From an uncultured bacterium (GTDB lineage: Bacteria > Cyanobacteriota > Vampirovibrionia > Gastranaerophilales > Gastranaerophilaceae): DNA of 64,000 bases. Shown one piece after another: positions 16,665 through 25,124 of this stretch (within the stretch, counting starts at the first letter, position 1; every line of letters begins with the position of its first letter). The stretch lies in contig CADBUY010000015.1 in NCBI GenBank assembly GCA_902797965.1, positions 1 to 64,000 on the forward strand, in the 5' to 3' direction. A program made the translations under genes and the position numbers. The notes under the pieces are model-generated. The model did not search any database. It was given only the letters and a program-made list of their open reading frames with translations, and was not told where the DNA came from.

Positions 16665-17351
16665 TTATACAAGCCCTTCTTTTACTGCTTTTACAGCAGC
16701 TTGCACTCTGTCATTCACACACATTTTTTGTAAAATTGAACAAACATGAGCCTTTGCAGTATGAACGCTAACAATCAACTCTTTAGCGATTTCTGTATTA
16801 CTTTTTCCCTCAACGAGATGTTTTAAAACTTCGTGTTCTCTTTCCGTTAGCGGAACTCTGCCTTCTTCTGCACTTTTATCTGATAAAATTCCCAAAGTTT
16901 CCTGCTTAGGAAAAGAATCCAGAACCTTTCTTGCTATAACAGGATCTAACCAACAGACACCTTTTTTAACATCTCTTACAACATCTGCTAATTTAGACGG
17001 GTCAATATCCTTTAAGCAATAAGCCATAGCTCCGGCAGAAAGAGCTGCAATAACTTCTTCTTCCCTGTCATGAGAAGTAAGTGCAATAACCATTATATTT
17101 GGATTCATCTCTCTTACTTTTATTGTTGCCTCTATTCCATTCATACCTGCAAGACCCAGATCCATTAAAACAACATCAGGATTATGACGTTCTATTAAAG
17201 CAAGACCGTCAGTCGCATTATCACTTTCAGCAACTACATTTATATCCTTATTTGAATTGAGCGCACAACGCAAACCAACTCTTGTAAGTTTAAAGTCCTC
17301 AATAATTATAACGCTTATGGTATCCTTTTCTGTTTGAACCGGTGCAACCAT
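16665..17351 (-). CDS. NarL/FixJ-type response regulator
   Basis: The 228-aa protein has an N-terminal receiver domain (residues 11-130) with acidic pocket IIIED, phosphoacceptor Asp64 in VVLMDLGLAGMNG, Thr in ALTSHD and Lys in YCLKDIDP. A LuxR-type helix-turn-helix follows (about 165-225: LTEREHEVLKHLVEGKSNTEIAKEL, in two parts). It would bind DNA on phosphorylation by a sensor kinase; none is in the window. GGAGG lies eight bases before the ATG at 17351. It is divergent from the 917-aa repeat protein, with a 378-bp intergenic region between them, so it may regulate that locus (inference). Confidence 0.95.
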   Translation of the reverse strand: MVAPVQTEKDTISVIIIEDFKLTRVGLRCALNSNKDINVVAESDNATDGLALIERHNPDVVLMDLGLAGMNGIEATIKVREMNPNIMVIALTSHDREEEVIAALSAGAMAYCLKDIDPSKLADVVRDVKKGVCWLDPVIARKVLDSFPKQETLGILSDKSAEEGRVPLTEREHEVLKHLVEGKSNTEIAKELIVSVHTAKAHVCSILQKMCVNDRVQAAVKAVKEGLV

Positions 17352-17648
17352 GTTATTTATCCTCCTTTATTTTCTCTACAAATTTATTAAATAATAGGCA
17401 AGTTTCACAGTATATTACCCAAGTCGGCAATATTTTTTTTGTTAACACCTTAAAAACAGGTGAACTTGTGAACAAATACTGTACAGAGAGTCGAAAATAA
17501 ACTATAATTAGAGCGGGTTTATATGGAAAGTGTGAAAATATGAAAAATAAGTATGTATTCCAAGCAGGAATTTAGAATCTTGGAACCGAGTTTTCATAAT
17601 GGATACAGAATTTGGTGTTAACATTTGTAACAAAACTTGCATTTTTAT
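17352..17648. other. Upstream region between response regulator and repeat-protein operon
   Basis: No gene is seen. The region contains a possible degenerate GCCGACTT box on the minus strand near 17423-17430, a TATAAT near 17500-17510 on the plus strand, and an imperfect hairpin TTCCAAG...CTTGGAA near 17560-17585. It is the natural place for binding sites of the divergent response regulator. Confidence 0.4.
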
Positions 17649-17675
17649 TAAAGTTTTCAAAATTTCTGCCGATAA
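17649..17675 (+). promoter_or_regulatory. Perfect sigma-28 (FliA)-type promoter
   Basis: TAAAGTTT (17649-17656), exactly 11 bases, GCCGATAA (17668-17675): all 16 consensus positions and the spacer match the FliA consensus. It lies 62 bp before the ATG at 17730. Confidence 0.85.
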
Positions 17676-17729
17676 AGATAATAAGTAAGTAAAATTTCAT
17701 GAGTTATTATATTAAGAAAGGAGACTCTA

Positions 17730-20486
17730 ATGGGGTTTGACATTCAAGGTTTTATTGCAAAAGTAGAAAAATTTGTTAATGAAGGCAAAACAGACAGACA
17801 GGGAAAAACAGACGGAAAGTTTGATTCTTATGAAAAAGCAAGTTTGTTTAACAACAGAGAATTATTAAACGAACTAGGAACAGCCTGTGAAGAAGACTTA
17901 AGTGTACAACAGCAAGTTCAAAACGATTTAGGCATAAGCCTTTCGTCAATAAAGTCAAGGATTCAAGAACTTACAACAGCCGGTGCTAAAAGTACAAGAA
18001 GCGCCGGAGGAGATAACGGCGGAAACGGTGACACAGCCGGCGGCATCAACATATTCATTAATAACTCAGTTAACATTAATGTTGAAATTAACATATCCAC
18101 AGAGATTAAAAATGAAATTAATAACAACTTAAGTTGCGGCTGCGGAGGTCCCGGTGGCGCTGATGTTGATGCATTAGTAGACATCTTAAAGAAACTTCTT
18201 GGTGATGGCGGTTCTGTTCAAGAATTTATTCTCTACATATTTAACCAATTTAGCGAAAAGCTTGGTTTAGATATGGGAAATATTCAAGAGTTATTGAAAC
18301 AAATTTTAAGCAAGCTTGATTCTCAAGAACAAACTATTAACAAGATGAACGACTACCTTGTTGAATTAATGAAGCAAAACTACAATGCACTTGCTATGAT
18401 GGGTCTTAAAATGGATACCTTAATTGAAATTGTTCAAAAGGGTAATGTTGATAATATTGAAATCTTAGGAAAGATTTATACTGCCATTATGGACTTAACA
18501 GGTCAATTCAGCAACTTTACTCAGGTTGAACAAAATCAATTCAACCAGATTATGGATATGCTGAAAAACGGCAACGTAAATCTTGAACAGGTTCTTGCTC
18601 TATTGAATGCGATTAAGAATGATACCTCTGAGAATAACAAAATCAGCCAAAATATACTGAAAGCTATTGTAGAAGGCAAAAAAGAAGTTCTTAATGCTCT
18701 TACCAAAATAGATGCTAACTTTAACCAATTCGGTGATGATATTAAAAATCAGCTTGTACAAATTCTTGCAGCAATTCTTAATAACCCCGGCGGTTCAGGT
18801 GGAACGGTTAATGTTGATTTGACAGAAGTCTTGAATGTTCTTAAGGCAATGCTTGATAAATTAGATTCTATCGACCAGAATACAGCAGAAAACAAAGAAA
18901 TCAGCAAGAAGATTCTGGAAGCAATTGAGAAATTCGGTGTATCTATTGCAGATAAGCTTGCCGTAATTATAGACGGTATAGGAAATGATTCAACTAAACT
19001 TGATAAACTTATGGCATTCCTTGCAAAAATGGATGAAAACAACAAGGAAAGAGTTGATAAACTTCTTGATGCTATTGCTAAACTTTCAGTTATCGGCGGT
19101 AGCGGCGGAGGTGACGTCAATGTTACATTCGATGTTGACTCCATTATTGATGCCATCAACAAAGCCGGCGGCGATATGAACGCTAAGATGGATGAGGTTA
19201 TCAAGCTGTTAAATAAAATCAACGAAAATGTTGTTAACGGAACAGAAGAAAATAAAAAACAAGCCGCTAAAATCATTGAAGCTATCAATAAACTCGGATT
19301 TGATGTTGCAGGCAGCTTGACGGTTATCATTGAAAATATGAATGGTGATTCCGCAAAACTGGATAAGCTTTATGCATTCTTAGAAAAAATGGATGCAAAT
19401 AACAAAGAAAGAGTTAACAAACTTCTTGAAGCTATTGCTAAATTGCAAATTATCGGCGGTGGCGGCGGCGGTGACGTCAATGTTACATTTGATGTTGACG
19501 CAATCATTGATGCAATTAATAATGCAGGCAGCGATATGAATGCCAAAATGGATGAAATTATCAAGTTGTTAAATAAAATCAACGAAAATGTTGTTAACGG
19601 AACAGAAGAAAACAAAAAACAAGCAGCTAAAATCATTGAAGCAATTAATAAACTCGGATTTGATATTGCCGGCAGCTTAACAACCATAATAGAAAATATG
19701 AATGGCGATTCTGCTAAGATGGAAGAATTGTTAGCTTTCTTAAAAACTATGGATGCAAATAATGAAACAAGAAACAAAGCTATTCTTGAAGCAATCGCAA
19801 AACTTGGCGTTGATGTAATTGAAGCATTAAATAACTTGGATGTTCAAGTAACCGTTGAAGGCGGAGGTTCCGGAGGACCGGTTGACCTGTCAACTGTTAT
19901 TGATGCAATCAACTCTGTTGGCGGCGATATTAACAAAACTCTTGGTGAGATATTCGATTTATTAAAAACACTTAACGGTAACGTTGTTCAAGGCAACATC
20001 GATAACAAACAAATGGCACAACTTATCCTTAACGCTCTTGCTAACATCGAAAATGCTGTAAAAGCAAATGGAGATAAATTAAATCTTGATGAAGTAATGG
20101 CAATCCTGCATGATATACTGGATGCAATCAAAAACCATGAAGTAACTATTACTGTTGAAGGTGATGGTTCTTGCCACTGCCACTGTCATCAAGGTGATGG
20201 GGATAGTGACAGTGACGGTGATGGTGATGACACTACTCACGAAGGAGAACAACAAGACTGGAATTCTGTATTAGGTGCAAGAACCTCTGCTATGATGTGG
20301 GATGACACTACTGGTGTTAATAAAGTTAAAAACAACAATGACAACTCTCAAGGCGGTGTAACAGTAAACGGCAGATACTTAAAACCGGGCAAATATACCG
20401 GTCCGGCTATAGGACTTGGTACAGGTGTTTACATCGTTAAAGACGGTAAAGTATTCGATTTAAGTGGTAAAGAAGTAAACTTCTAA
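17730..20486 (+). CDS. Large repeat protein with EF-hand-like N-terminus, helical tandem repeats and His/Asp cluster
   Basis: The 918-codon gene starts MGFDIQGFIAKVEKF after AAGGAG. Residues 1-60 form a domain shared with the next gene (FIAKVE-x-F...KTDGK-x-D-x-x-EKASLFNN-x-EL). DGKFDSYE within it matches the second half of an EF-hand loop, but the first ligands are missing. Residues 85-150 are Gly/Asn-rich. Residues ~190-810 are amphipathic helices separated by Gly-rich turns; units of 120 residues repeat with near identity at about 436-675. Near 812-838 there is HCHCH followed by an alternating Asp/Ser/Gly stretch, likely metal-binding. No signal peptide is present. It may be a filamentous or tape-measure-like structural protein; function unknown. 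Confidence 0.85.
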   Translation: MGFDIQGFIAKVEKFVNEGKTDRQGKTDGKFDSYEKASLFNNRELLNELGTACEEDLSVQQQVQNDLGISLSSIKSRIQELTTAGAKSTRSAGGDNGGNGDTAGGINIFINNSVNINVEINISTEIKNEINNNLSCGCGGPGGADVDALVDILKKLLGDGGSVQEFILYIFNQFSEKLGLDMGNIQELLKQILSKLDSQEQTINKMNDYLVELMKQNYNALAMMGLKMDTLIEIVQKGNVDNIEILGKIYTAIMDLTGQFSNFTQVEQNQFNQIMDMLKNGNVNLEQVLALLNAIKNDTSENNKISQNILKAIVEGKKEVLNALTKIDANFNQFGDDIKNQLVQILAAILNNPGGSGGTVNVDLTEVLNVLKAMLDKLDSIDQNTAENKEISKKILEAIEKFGVSIADKLAVIIDGIGNDSTKLDKLMAFLAKMDENNKERVDKLLDAIAKLSVIGGSGGGDVNVTFDVDSIIDAINKAGGDMNAKMDEVIKLLNKINENVVNGTEENKKQAAKIIEAINKLGFDVAGSLTVIIENMNGDSAKLDKLYAFLEKMDANNKERVNKLLEAIAKLQIIGGGGGGDVNVTFDVDAIIDAINNAGSDMNAKMDEIIKLLNKINENVVNGTEENKKQAAKIIEAINKLGFDIAGSLTTIIENMNGDSAKMEELLAFLKTMDANNETRNKAILEAIAKLGVDVIEALNNLDVQVTVEGGGSGGPVDLSTVIDAINSVGGDINKTLGEIFDLLKTLNGNVVQGNIDNKQMAQLILNALANIENAVKANGDKLNLDEVMAILHDILDAIKNHEVTITVEGDGSCHCHCHQGDGDSDSDGDGDDTTHEGEQQDWNSVLGARTSAMMWDDTTGVNKVKNNNDNSQGGVTVNGRYLKPGKYTGPAIGLGTGVYIVKDGKVFDLSGKEVNF
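19036..19755 (+). repeat. Two 360-bp in-frame tandem repeats
   Basis: The two units 19036-19395 and 19396-19755 are close copies (120 codons each), beginning at an NNKERV segment and running to EKMDA or KTMDA. A third, degenerate unit begins at 19756. Blocks such as ggtgacgtcaatgttacatt occur in both at 360-bp spacing. Recombination between copies could change repeat number. Confidence 0.9.
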
Positions 20487-20501
20487 ATTTATAATAACAA
20501 C

Positions 20502-20528
20502 CGGGGACGGCTATAAGTCCCCGATTGT
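20502..20528 (+). terminator. Intercistronic hairpin, possible attenuator
   Basis: CGGGGAC (20502-20508) and GTCCCCG (20517-20523) form a 7-bp stem followed by ATTGTTT. The T-run is short, so it may only partly stop transcription between the two related genes, or protect the upstream mRNA. Confidence 0.5.
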
Positions 20529-20568
20529 TTAACACCTTTTTATCTGATATCAAATTAAGGAGCAATAT

Positions 20569-23472
20569 ATGAATTTTGATGTAGCAAAATTTATTGCCAA
20601 AGTGGAAGAATTTGCTAATAGTGACGCTGAACGACAAAATAAAACAGACGGCAAACTGGATAAATTTGAAAAAGCAAGCTTATTTAACAATAAAGAGTTA
20701 ACTCAAGAGTTGACTACAGCGATTCAAAACGGTGCGGTCAATGAGATTGACGCTAAAGAAATATTCGGACTATCCAAAAACGACTATTCTAAATATAAAC
20801 AAATTGCATCCAAATCATCTGCAGAGATGATGCAGGATGATGTACTGGATAGAATCTTTAAAGGCGGTTCATCCTACTTCTTTACAAATGATTCAAACAA
20901 CCAAGTTGTAATTGCAGACGAAATAGACTGGGATACTTTAGTTAGTGACCTGAACAATCGTTTATTGGGTGAAGATAAACAGTCAGTAAACAGAGAATAC
21001 TACGCCAAATTGATGGATGAAGTTACGAATGTAACTGATAAAGTAAAACAAGCGATGGATAAAGCTAAAGAAAACAGGGCAGACGGACAATCTTATGACT
21101 CCAGAGACGATGTTTTAAAATTATACGACCAGTTAAAAAAAGAACTTAAGGCTGACAAAAAAGATGAATTTGCAGATTTTAAATCTTCTGTGCTGAAAAA
21201 CCTTATGTTTATTGTTGAAAAGCATCAGATTGCAAAAGAACAAAATAAATTAACAAATGCATATAATGAATTCAGAAAAAACGGACTCTCAAGAGAAGAT
21301 GCTGTTAAAGCTGTTAAAACAGCTAAAGATGACAATGGCAAACCAAAATTTAAAGGTTCATATTATGAATCTTTCAGCAATCAATTTGGTTCAGTGGGAA
21401 GAAGCAATTCTCACAAAGGTCTGCTATCAGATATGGAAAGCGGAATTGTTCTTGAAGATGCTCGTCAGGAAGTTATGGACGCTATTTGGGCTCAAAGAGG
21501 CAAGGAAATATACAATAGTGGTGACGTAGAAGATGCCGCTAAAAAAGCATTAGGCGACCATAACGATAAATATACCGCTAAAATCTTCAGAGGTGAGCTT
21601 TCTCTTACAGAAAAATTAAAATGGGAACGTTCTTCAATAAAAGACTTCAGAAAAGCTGTTGCCGCATATAACAGGGTAGAACATAACAAGGAGCAACAAT
21701 ATACAGAGACACAATTAACTGACGTAGTGAAAGATAAGAAAATTTTTGCACAGCTGGTTAATGACGGACAACTGATTAGCTGCAATAAAGACAATAAAAC
21801 TTATAATATATCAGGACTCTCTGATTTAATAAGAGATGCTGTCAGTTTTGCAGACTATAGGGCAAATTATCAAACAAAAGACAGTCGAGCTATTGGAGAG
21901 ATAGAAAATGTAATAAATGCCATTTCTGTCCGAACTAATGGAGAAGTCAAAATATCAAGAACAGATGCAAAAAGACTTATCGATTTCTGCGGTTTTGACA
22001 GAGATAAGAAAAATGCGTTGTTAGTCATTTATAACGGACTGATAGGAAGCTGGTTGCCCGGAGTTTCCAGCCTTGCTACAGCACTCCTTGTAGACACTAC
22101 TCCCGGTGGTGTAACACTTGATCCCTCAAACTTAAACAGCAATTTAAAAGATATGGAATTCCCAATAAACATTACAAGCCAAAATGATATTAAATTTAAT
22201 TTAGATGTATCTGTTAAAACAATTGTTGATGGTGTTCCGACACAAAGTAAAACTACTATCAATACATATGAGATAATGAGAAAGCTTGCACAACAAGGAT
22301 TTGGTCCGGGAGAAGCCGGTTTTGAAATTCTGGAAGACGGCACATTCAGATTATGGATTGATAAAGCATCAGAAGCCTCTACAACACAAGTGGCTCAACT
22401 GAAAACTATCCTCGGCGAAAACTTTGAAATTGATGTCAGAGATATTGATGTAGATAAAGAGCCGGATAGCGTTAACAGAAGTAAAGCATTCTTTGCAGGT
22501 TTAGCTATTGGTGCTGCTTTAGCAATATTAGGGGAAGCTCTTAAAGAACTTCCGGGAGAAAAACCAATACTTGCTACTAATCCTCAAGTCGACACTCTGG
22601 AAGACTATAAAAATGAACTTGAAACACAGGCTCAGTTACCTGCTCAAGCACGCACTGGTATCTTGAAAATTGCTGAATACTTTTATAAAAAAGACGGTAA
22701 TCTAAATAACTATAGAAAATTCTTAGCAAGTGCTGCCGGTGGCGAAAGTGTATTGAATAAAAAAGAACTTTTATTTGCAATATACATAAAGCTTGCCGAA
22801 ATCAAAAATGAACTTGTTAAACCTCAACCGGCACCTCAACCTGCACCTGTACCTGCTCAGGAAGAAGTTAAACAAATCGAATACGAAACTGACATGAAGA
22901 AAATTGATGAGGTAACTTATACTCCAAGAACAGTTAAGTTTACAGCTTGGCAAGACCTTGTCAACGGCTATGATTGCTTAAAGGACAAACGATATAACAT
23001 TCCGGTAAAAACTCACAGCGGCAGGAATGTAATGCTTAACAACAGAATGGTTAAGGTTATGCAGGCAATCGACTTGTCTAAAGTTTCAAATCAGGAAACA
23101 ATTGAAAGCGTGTATAATCTTGAAAAACTTGCCGCTTTTGCAAGAAAAGCAATTGAAACTGATATTGATACAGCAATACAGGAATTTCCTGACTTCCCGA
23201 TTGACAAAGATAAATACAATGATGTTGTATTTGCATCAGCCGGCGTAAAGGGTTCTGTTGTTATACCTGATGTATACGATAACGGCACAAAATACGAATG
23301 GGTTGATAACGGTAGAGTCAACATTACACTTGGCGGTACAGATGTTGTAACTGTTACAACTACAACACGTACAATTAATGGAGAAGAACACTATTACAAG
23401 AGGGTGAAAGGCTCCAATGATGCTTGGCAGGAAATATCAAAAACAGATTATGACAGCTTACAGAAAAAATAA
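20569..23472 (+). CDS. Large protein sharing the N-terminal domain of the preceding gene
   Basis: The 967-aa protein begins MNFDVAKFIAKVEEF and continues KTDGKLDKFEKASLFNNKEL, clearly homologous to the start of the preceding protein; after about residue 80 the two differ. It has a long helical part to ~430, a beta/alpha region, a hydrophobic segment near residue 645 (FFAGLAIGAALAILG) that could insert in a membrane, a Pro/Ala linker (QPAPQPAPVPA) near 750 and a globular C-terminus with a Thr/Val-rich strand pair. AAGGAG precedes the ATG. It is probably cotranscribed from the sigma-28-like promoter at 17649 and ends at a strong terminator. Function unknown. Confidence 0.85.
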   Translation: MNFDVAKFIAKVEEFANSDAERQNKTDGKLDKFEKASLFNNKELTQELTTAIQNGAVNEIDAKEIFGLSKNDYSKYKQIASKSSAEMMQDDVLDRIFKGGSSYFFTNDSNNQVVIADEIDWDTLVSDLNNRLLGEDKQSVNREYYAKLMDEVTNVTDKVKQAMDKAKENRADGQSYDSRDDVLKLYDQLKKELKADKKDEFADFKSSVLKNLMFIVEKHQIAKEQNKLTNAYNEFRKNGLSREDAVKAVKTAKDDNGKPKFKGSYYESFSNQFGSVGRSNSHKGLLSDMESGIVLEDARQEVMDAIWAQRGKEIYNSGDVEDAAKKALGDHNDKYTAKIFRGELSLTEKLKWERSSIKDFRKAVAAYNRVEHNKEQQYTETQLTDVVKDKKIFAQLVNDGQLISCNKDNKTYNISGLSDLIRDAVSFADYRANYQTKDSRAIGEIENVINAISVRTNGEVKISRTDAKRLIDFCGFDRDKKNALLVIYNGLIGSWLPGVSSLATALLVDTTPGGVTLDPSNLNSNLKDMEFPINITSQNDIKFNLDVSVKTIVDGVPTQSKTTINTYEIMRKLAQQGFGPGEAGFEILEDGTFRLWIDKASEASTTQVAQLKTILGENFEIDVRDIDVDKEPDSVNRSKAFFAGLAIGAALAILGEALKELPGEKPILATNPQVDTLEDYKNELETQAQLPAQARTGILKIAEYFYKKDGNLNNYRKFLASAAGGESVLNKKELLFAIYIKLAEIKNELVKPQPAPQPAPVPAQEEVKQIEYETDMKKIDEVTYTPRTVKFTAWQDLVNGYDCLKDKRYNIPVKTHSGRNVMLNNRMVKVMQAIDLSKVSNQETIESVYNLEKLAAFARKAIETDIDTAIQEFPDFPIDKDKYNDVVFASAGVKGSVVIPDVYDNGTKYEWVDNGRVNITLGGTDVVTVTTTTRTINGEEHYYKRVKGSNDAWQEISKTDYDSLQKK

Positions 23473-23480
23473 CAAAAAAA

Positions 23481-23505
23481 GCGGTGATTAAACTCACCGC
23501 TTTTT
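23481..23505 (+). terminator. Rho-independent terminator
   Basis: GCGGTGA (23481-23487), loop TTAAAC, TCACCGC (23494-23500), then TTTTT. It ends the two-gene operon of the large proteins. Confidence 0.9.
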
Positions 23506-23648
23506 GAGCTTGCGGAAAAATTAAAATTTTTCTCGCAAGCTCCATAGAACGGTTTCAATGCGGGTTGTGTGCTATCCCGCACACGACCCGCATTTCACAC
23601 GGTCGTGTTTGAAAAAGTTCGAAAAATTGTCATTTTTCGACTTTTTCC
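23506..23648. repeat. Three further hairpins in series
   Basis: Directly after the terminator come GAGCTTGCG...CGCAAGCTC with A/T-rich inner arms (23506-23542), AATGCGGGTTGTGTGC paired with GCACACGACCCGCATT (23557-23594) and GAAAAAGTTCGAAAAA paired with TTTTTCGACTTTTTC (about 23611-23646). None is needed for termination. They look like a cluster of small palindromic elements. Confidence 0.7.
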
Positions 23649-23682
23649 GCACACTCTTTTTGTAACTATTTTGTAACAATAA

Positions 23683-23710
23683 GGCAATTTCATACAACAA
23701 ACTGTTTTTA
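23683..23710 (+). promoter_or_regulatory. GGCAATT-N16-TTTTA box, member of the recurrent set
   Basis: GGCAATT (23683-23689) and TTTTA (23706-23710) with 16 bases between, 49 bp before the ATG at 23732. It has the same first half and spacing as the boxes at 2882 and 13938. Confidence 0.3.
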
Positions 23711-23731
23711 TAAACATGGAAGAAGTGTTGT

Positions 23732-24391
23732 ATGAATATTTATACTGTTAACAATGACTATAATATTTCCATGCAGGGAAAAGGCAAAAGCCCTAATTGG
23801 TTTAAAAAACAACTAAAGCGTGTTGAGCAGAAGTTTCTCGACATGATGCCTTGCAGCACTTCAAAAGAGAGTAAAAATTCAACAAAAAACTGGGATAAAT
23901 CATCGCACTGGGTTGGCGATCCAATGTGGAACAGAGGAATTATGGGAGCAACGGCACTTCTTACCCAGCCGGCAATTGACTACTACAACCACAGAGTTGA
24001 TGACGAAACAAGAACAGTTTCCAGAAACAGAACTGCTGCAAAAATTATTGCAGGTACAACTGTCGGAATGTTTGTTGTAAGAGGTCCTGTCTACAAAATG
24101 GTTGAAAAAATGACTGACTTAACCGGCAAAGGTAAATGGGCAAAAAAACTTCTTCCTAAAACATACATAGAGGAGCTTACAAAAAATCCGAATGCACTCA
24201 AGAATTATCGTTCTTCTGTTGCTATGGCATTAATCCTCGGAGTTAACTGCATTACAAACTTCGTACTTGATGCACCATTTACCATGTTTTTAACAAACTA
24301 TTTTAACAAACAATCCGGTGTTGAAACTTCAGATAAAAACAAGGATTTTATAAACCCGGAAAAAGAAAAAACGGAGGTGGATAATGGCTAA
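23732..24391 (+). CDS. Uncharacterised membrane protein, first of a coupled pair
   Basis: The 219-aa protein begins MNIYTVNNDYNISMQGKGK, a weak form of the short N-terminal leader. Residues 20-70 are basic and Ser/Trp-rich. There are hydrophobic segments near 70-85 (IMGATALLTQPAI), 105-125 (AAKIIAGTTVGMFVVRGPVY) and 165-195 (SSVAMALILGVNCITNFVLDAPFTMFLTNYF, written here in part), so it is probably an inner-membrane protein. Its last 8 bases overlap the next gene. No family is recognised. Confidence 0.8.
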   Translation: MNIYTVNNDYNISMQGKGKSPNWFKKQLKRVEQKFLDMMPCSTSKESKNSTKNWDKSSHWVGDPMWNRGIMGATALLTQPAIDYYNHRVDDETRTVSRNRTAAKIIAGTTVGMFVVRGPVYKMVEKMTDLTGKGKWAKKLLPKTYIEELTKNPNALKNYRSSVAMALILGVNCITNFVLDAPFTMFLTNYFNKQSGVETSDKNKDFINPEKEKTEVDNG

Positions 24392-24971
24392 ATCATCTCT
24401 TTTCAGAAAACCAAAAGAATGGATATTTGAAACCTTCAAAGACGATACGTCAAAAATGATTATCGGCACAGGAACTCTTGGATGGATTATATCTTCACTT
24501 GCACAAATTGGTGCAATTGCAGGAAACCCGAAAATCTCATCAGAAAAGAAGAGCTTTCTGCTTCCGCAGGAACTTATGGATGCGGCAATTAACGTACTTG
24601 GATTCTTTGTTATAACCATGTTAACAAAAGTTGGAATCAAAAAAATGGCTTCTACAGGAAAAATAGCACCGCAAACAGTCAGAGATTTCTTAAATAAAAA
24701 CAAAGATTTATATAAAGACAAAATCGGCAAAATTGATTTTAACTTAGATGAAGTATTATCAAAAAAACCTGAATATAAAGATATTTATAACTCATATAAA
24801 TCTTATGAAAACTTTGCTGCAACTATGGGAACAATTGGCGCAAGCGTACTGTCATGTAATATTGTCACCCCGCTAATCCGAAACAAAACAGCATCCAGGG
24901 TTCAACAAACTTACATAGACATGAAAAACAACCCTGAAGCTTACAGAAACTCAGGCAATATGAAAATTTAA
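24384..24971 (+). CDS. Uncharacterised membrane protein, second of a coupled pair
   Basis: The 195-aa protein overlaps the preceding gene by 8 bp, and GGAGG lies inside that gene's end, so the two are translationally coupled and probably form a complex. Hydrophobic segments lie near 25-47 (MIIGTGTLGWIISSLAQIGA), 65-85 (AAINVLGFFVITMLTKVG) and 147-165 (MGTIGASVLSCNIVTPLI). A charged loop of ~60 residues lies between the second and third. Topology resembles that of its partner. Function unknown. Confidence 0.8.
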   Translation: MAKSSLFRKPKEWIFETFKDDTSKMIIGTGTLGWIISSLAQIGAIAGNPKISSEKKSFLLPQELMDAAINVLGFFVITMLTKVGIKKMASTGKIAPQTVRDFLNKNKDLYKDKIGKIDFNLDEVLSKKPEYKDIYNSYKSYENFAATMGTIGASVLSCNIVTPLIRNKTASRVQQTYIDMKNNPEAYRNSGNMKI

Positions 24972-25050
24972 AATAAAGATATTTTTATTGATTACAAATT
25001 TTAAATTCTTAATATAATTCCCCAATAGTGTTATTCATACAATTAAACTA

Positions 25051-25078
25051 TTGATTTTCCCCCTTGATGTAGTAGAAT
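25051..25078 (+). promoter_or_regulatory. Putative housekeeping promoter of pckA
   Basis: TTGATT (25051-25056), 16 bases, TAGAAT (25073-25078). The leader to the ATG at 25125 is about 40 bases and contains GTTTAAAC and a strong GGAGG. Confidence 0.5.
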
Positions 25079-25124
25079 TAGTGCGTATAGGAAACCGTTT
25101 AAACCTAAAAAGGAGGAAATATAA

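Noticed and set aside
17521-17578. Tiny open frames between the response regulator and repeat-protein genes
   Set aside because: Six to eleven codons, no ribosome site, no conserved feature.
18749-19777. Long minus-strand frames opposite the repeat protein
   Set aside because: They mirror the repeated coding units of the plus-strand gene and repeat with it; no promoter or ribosome site.
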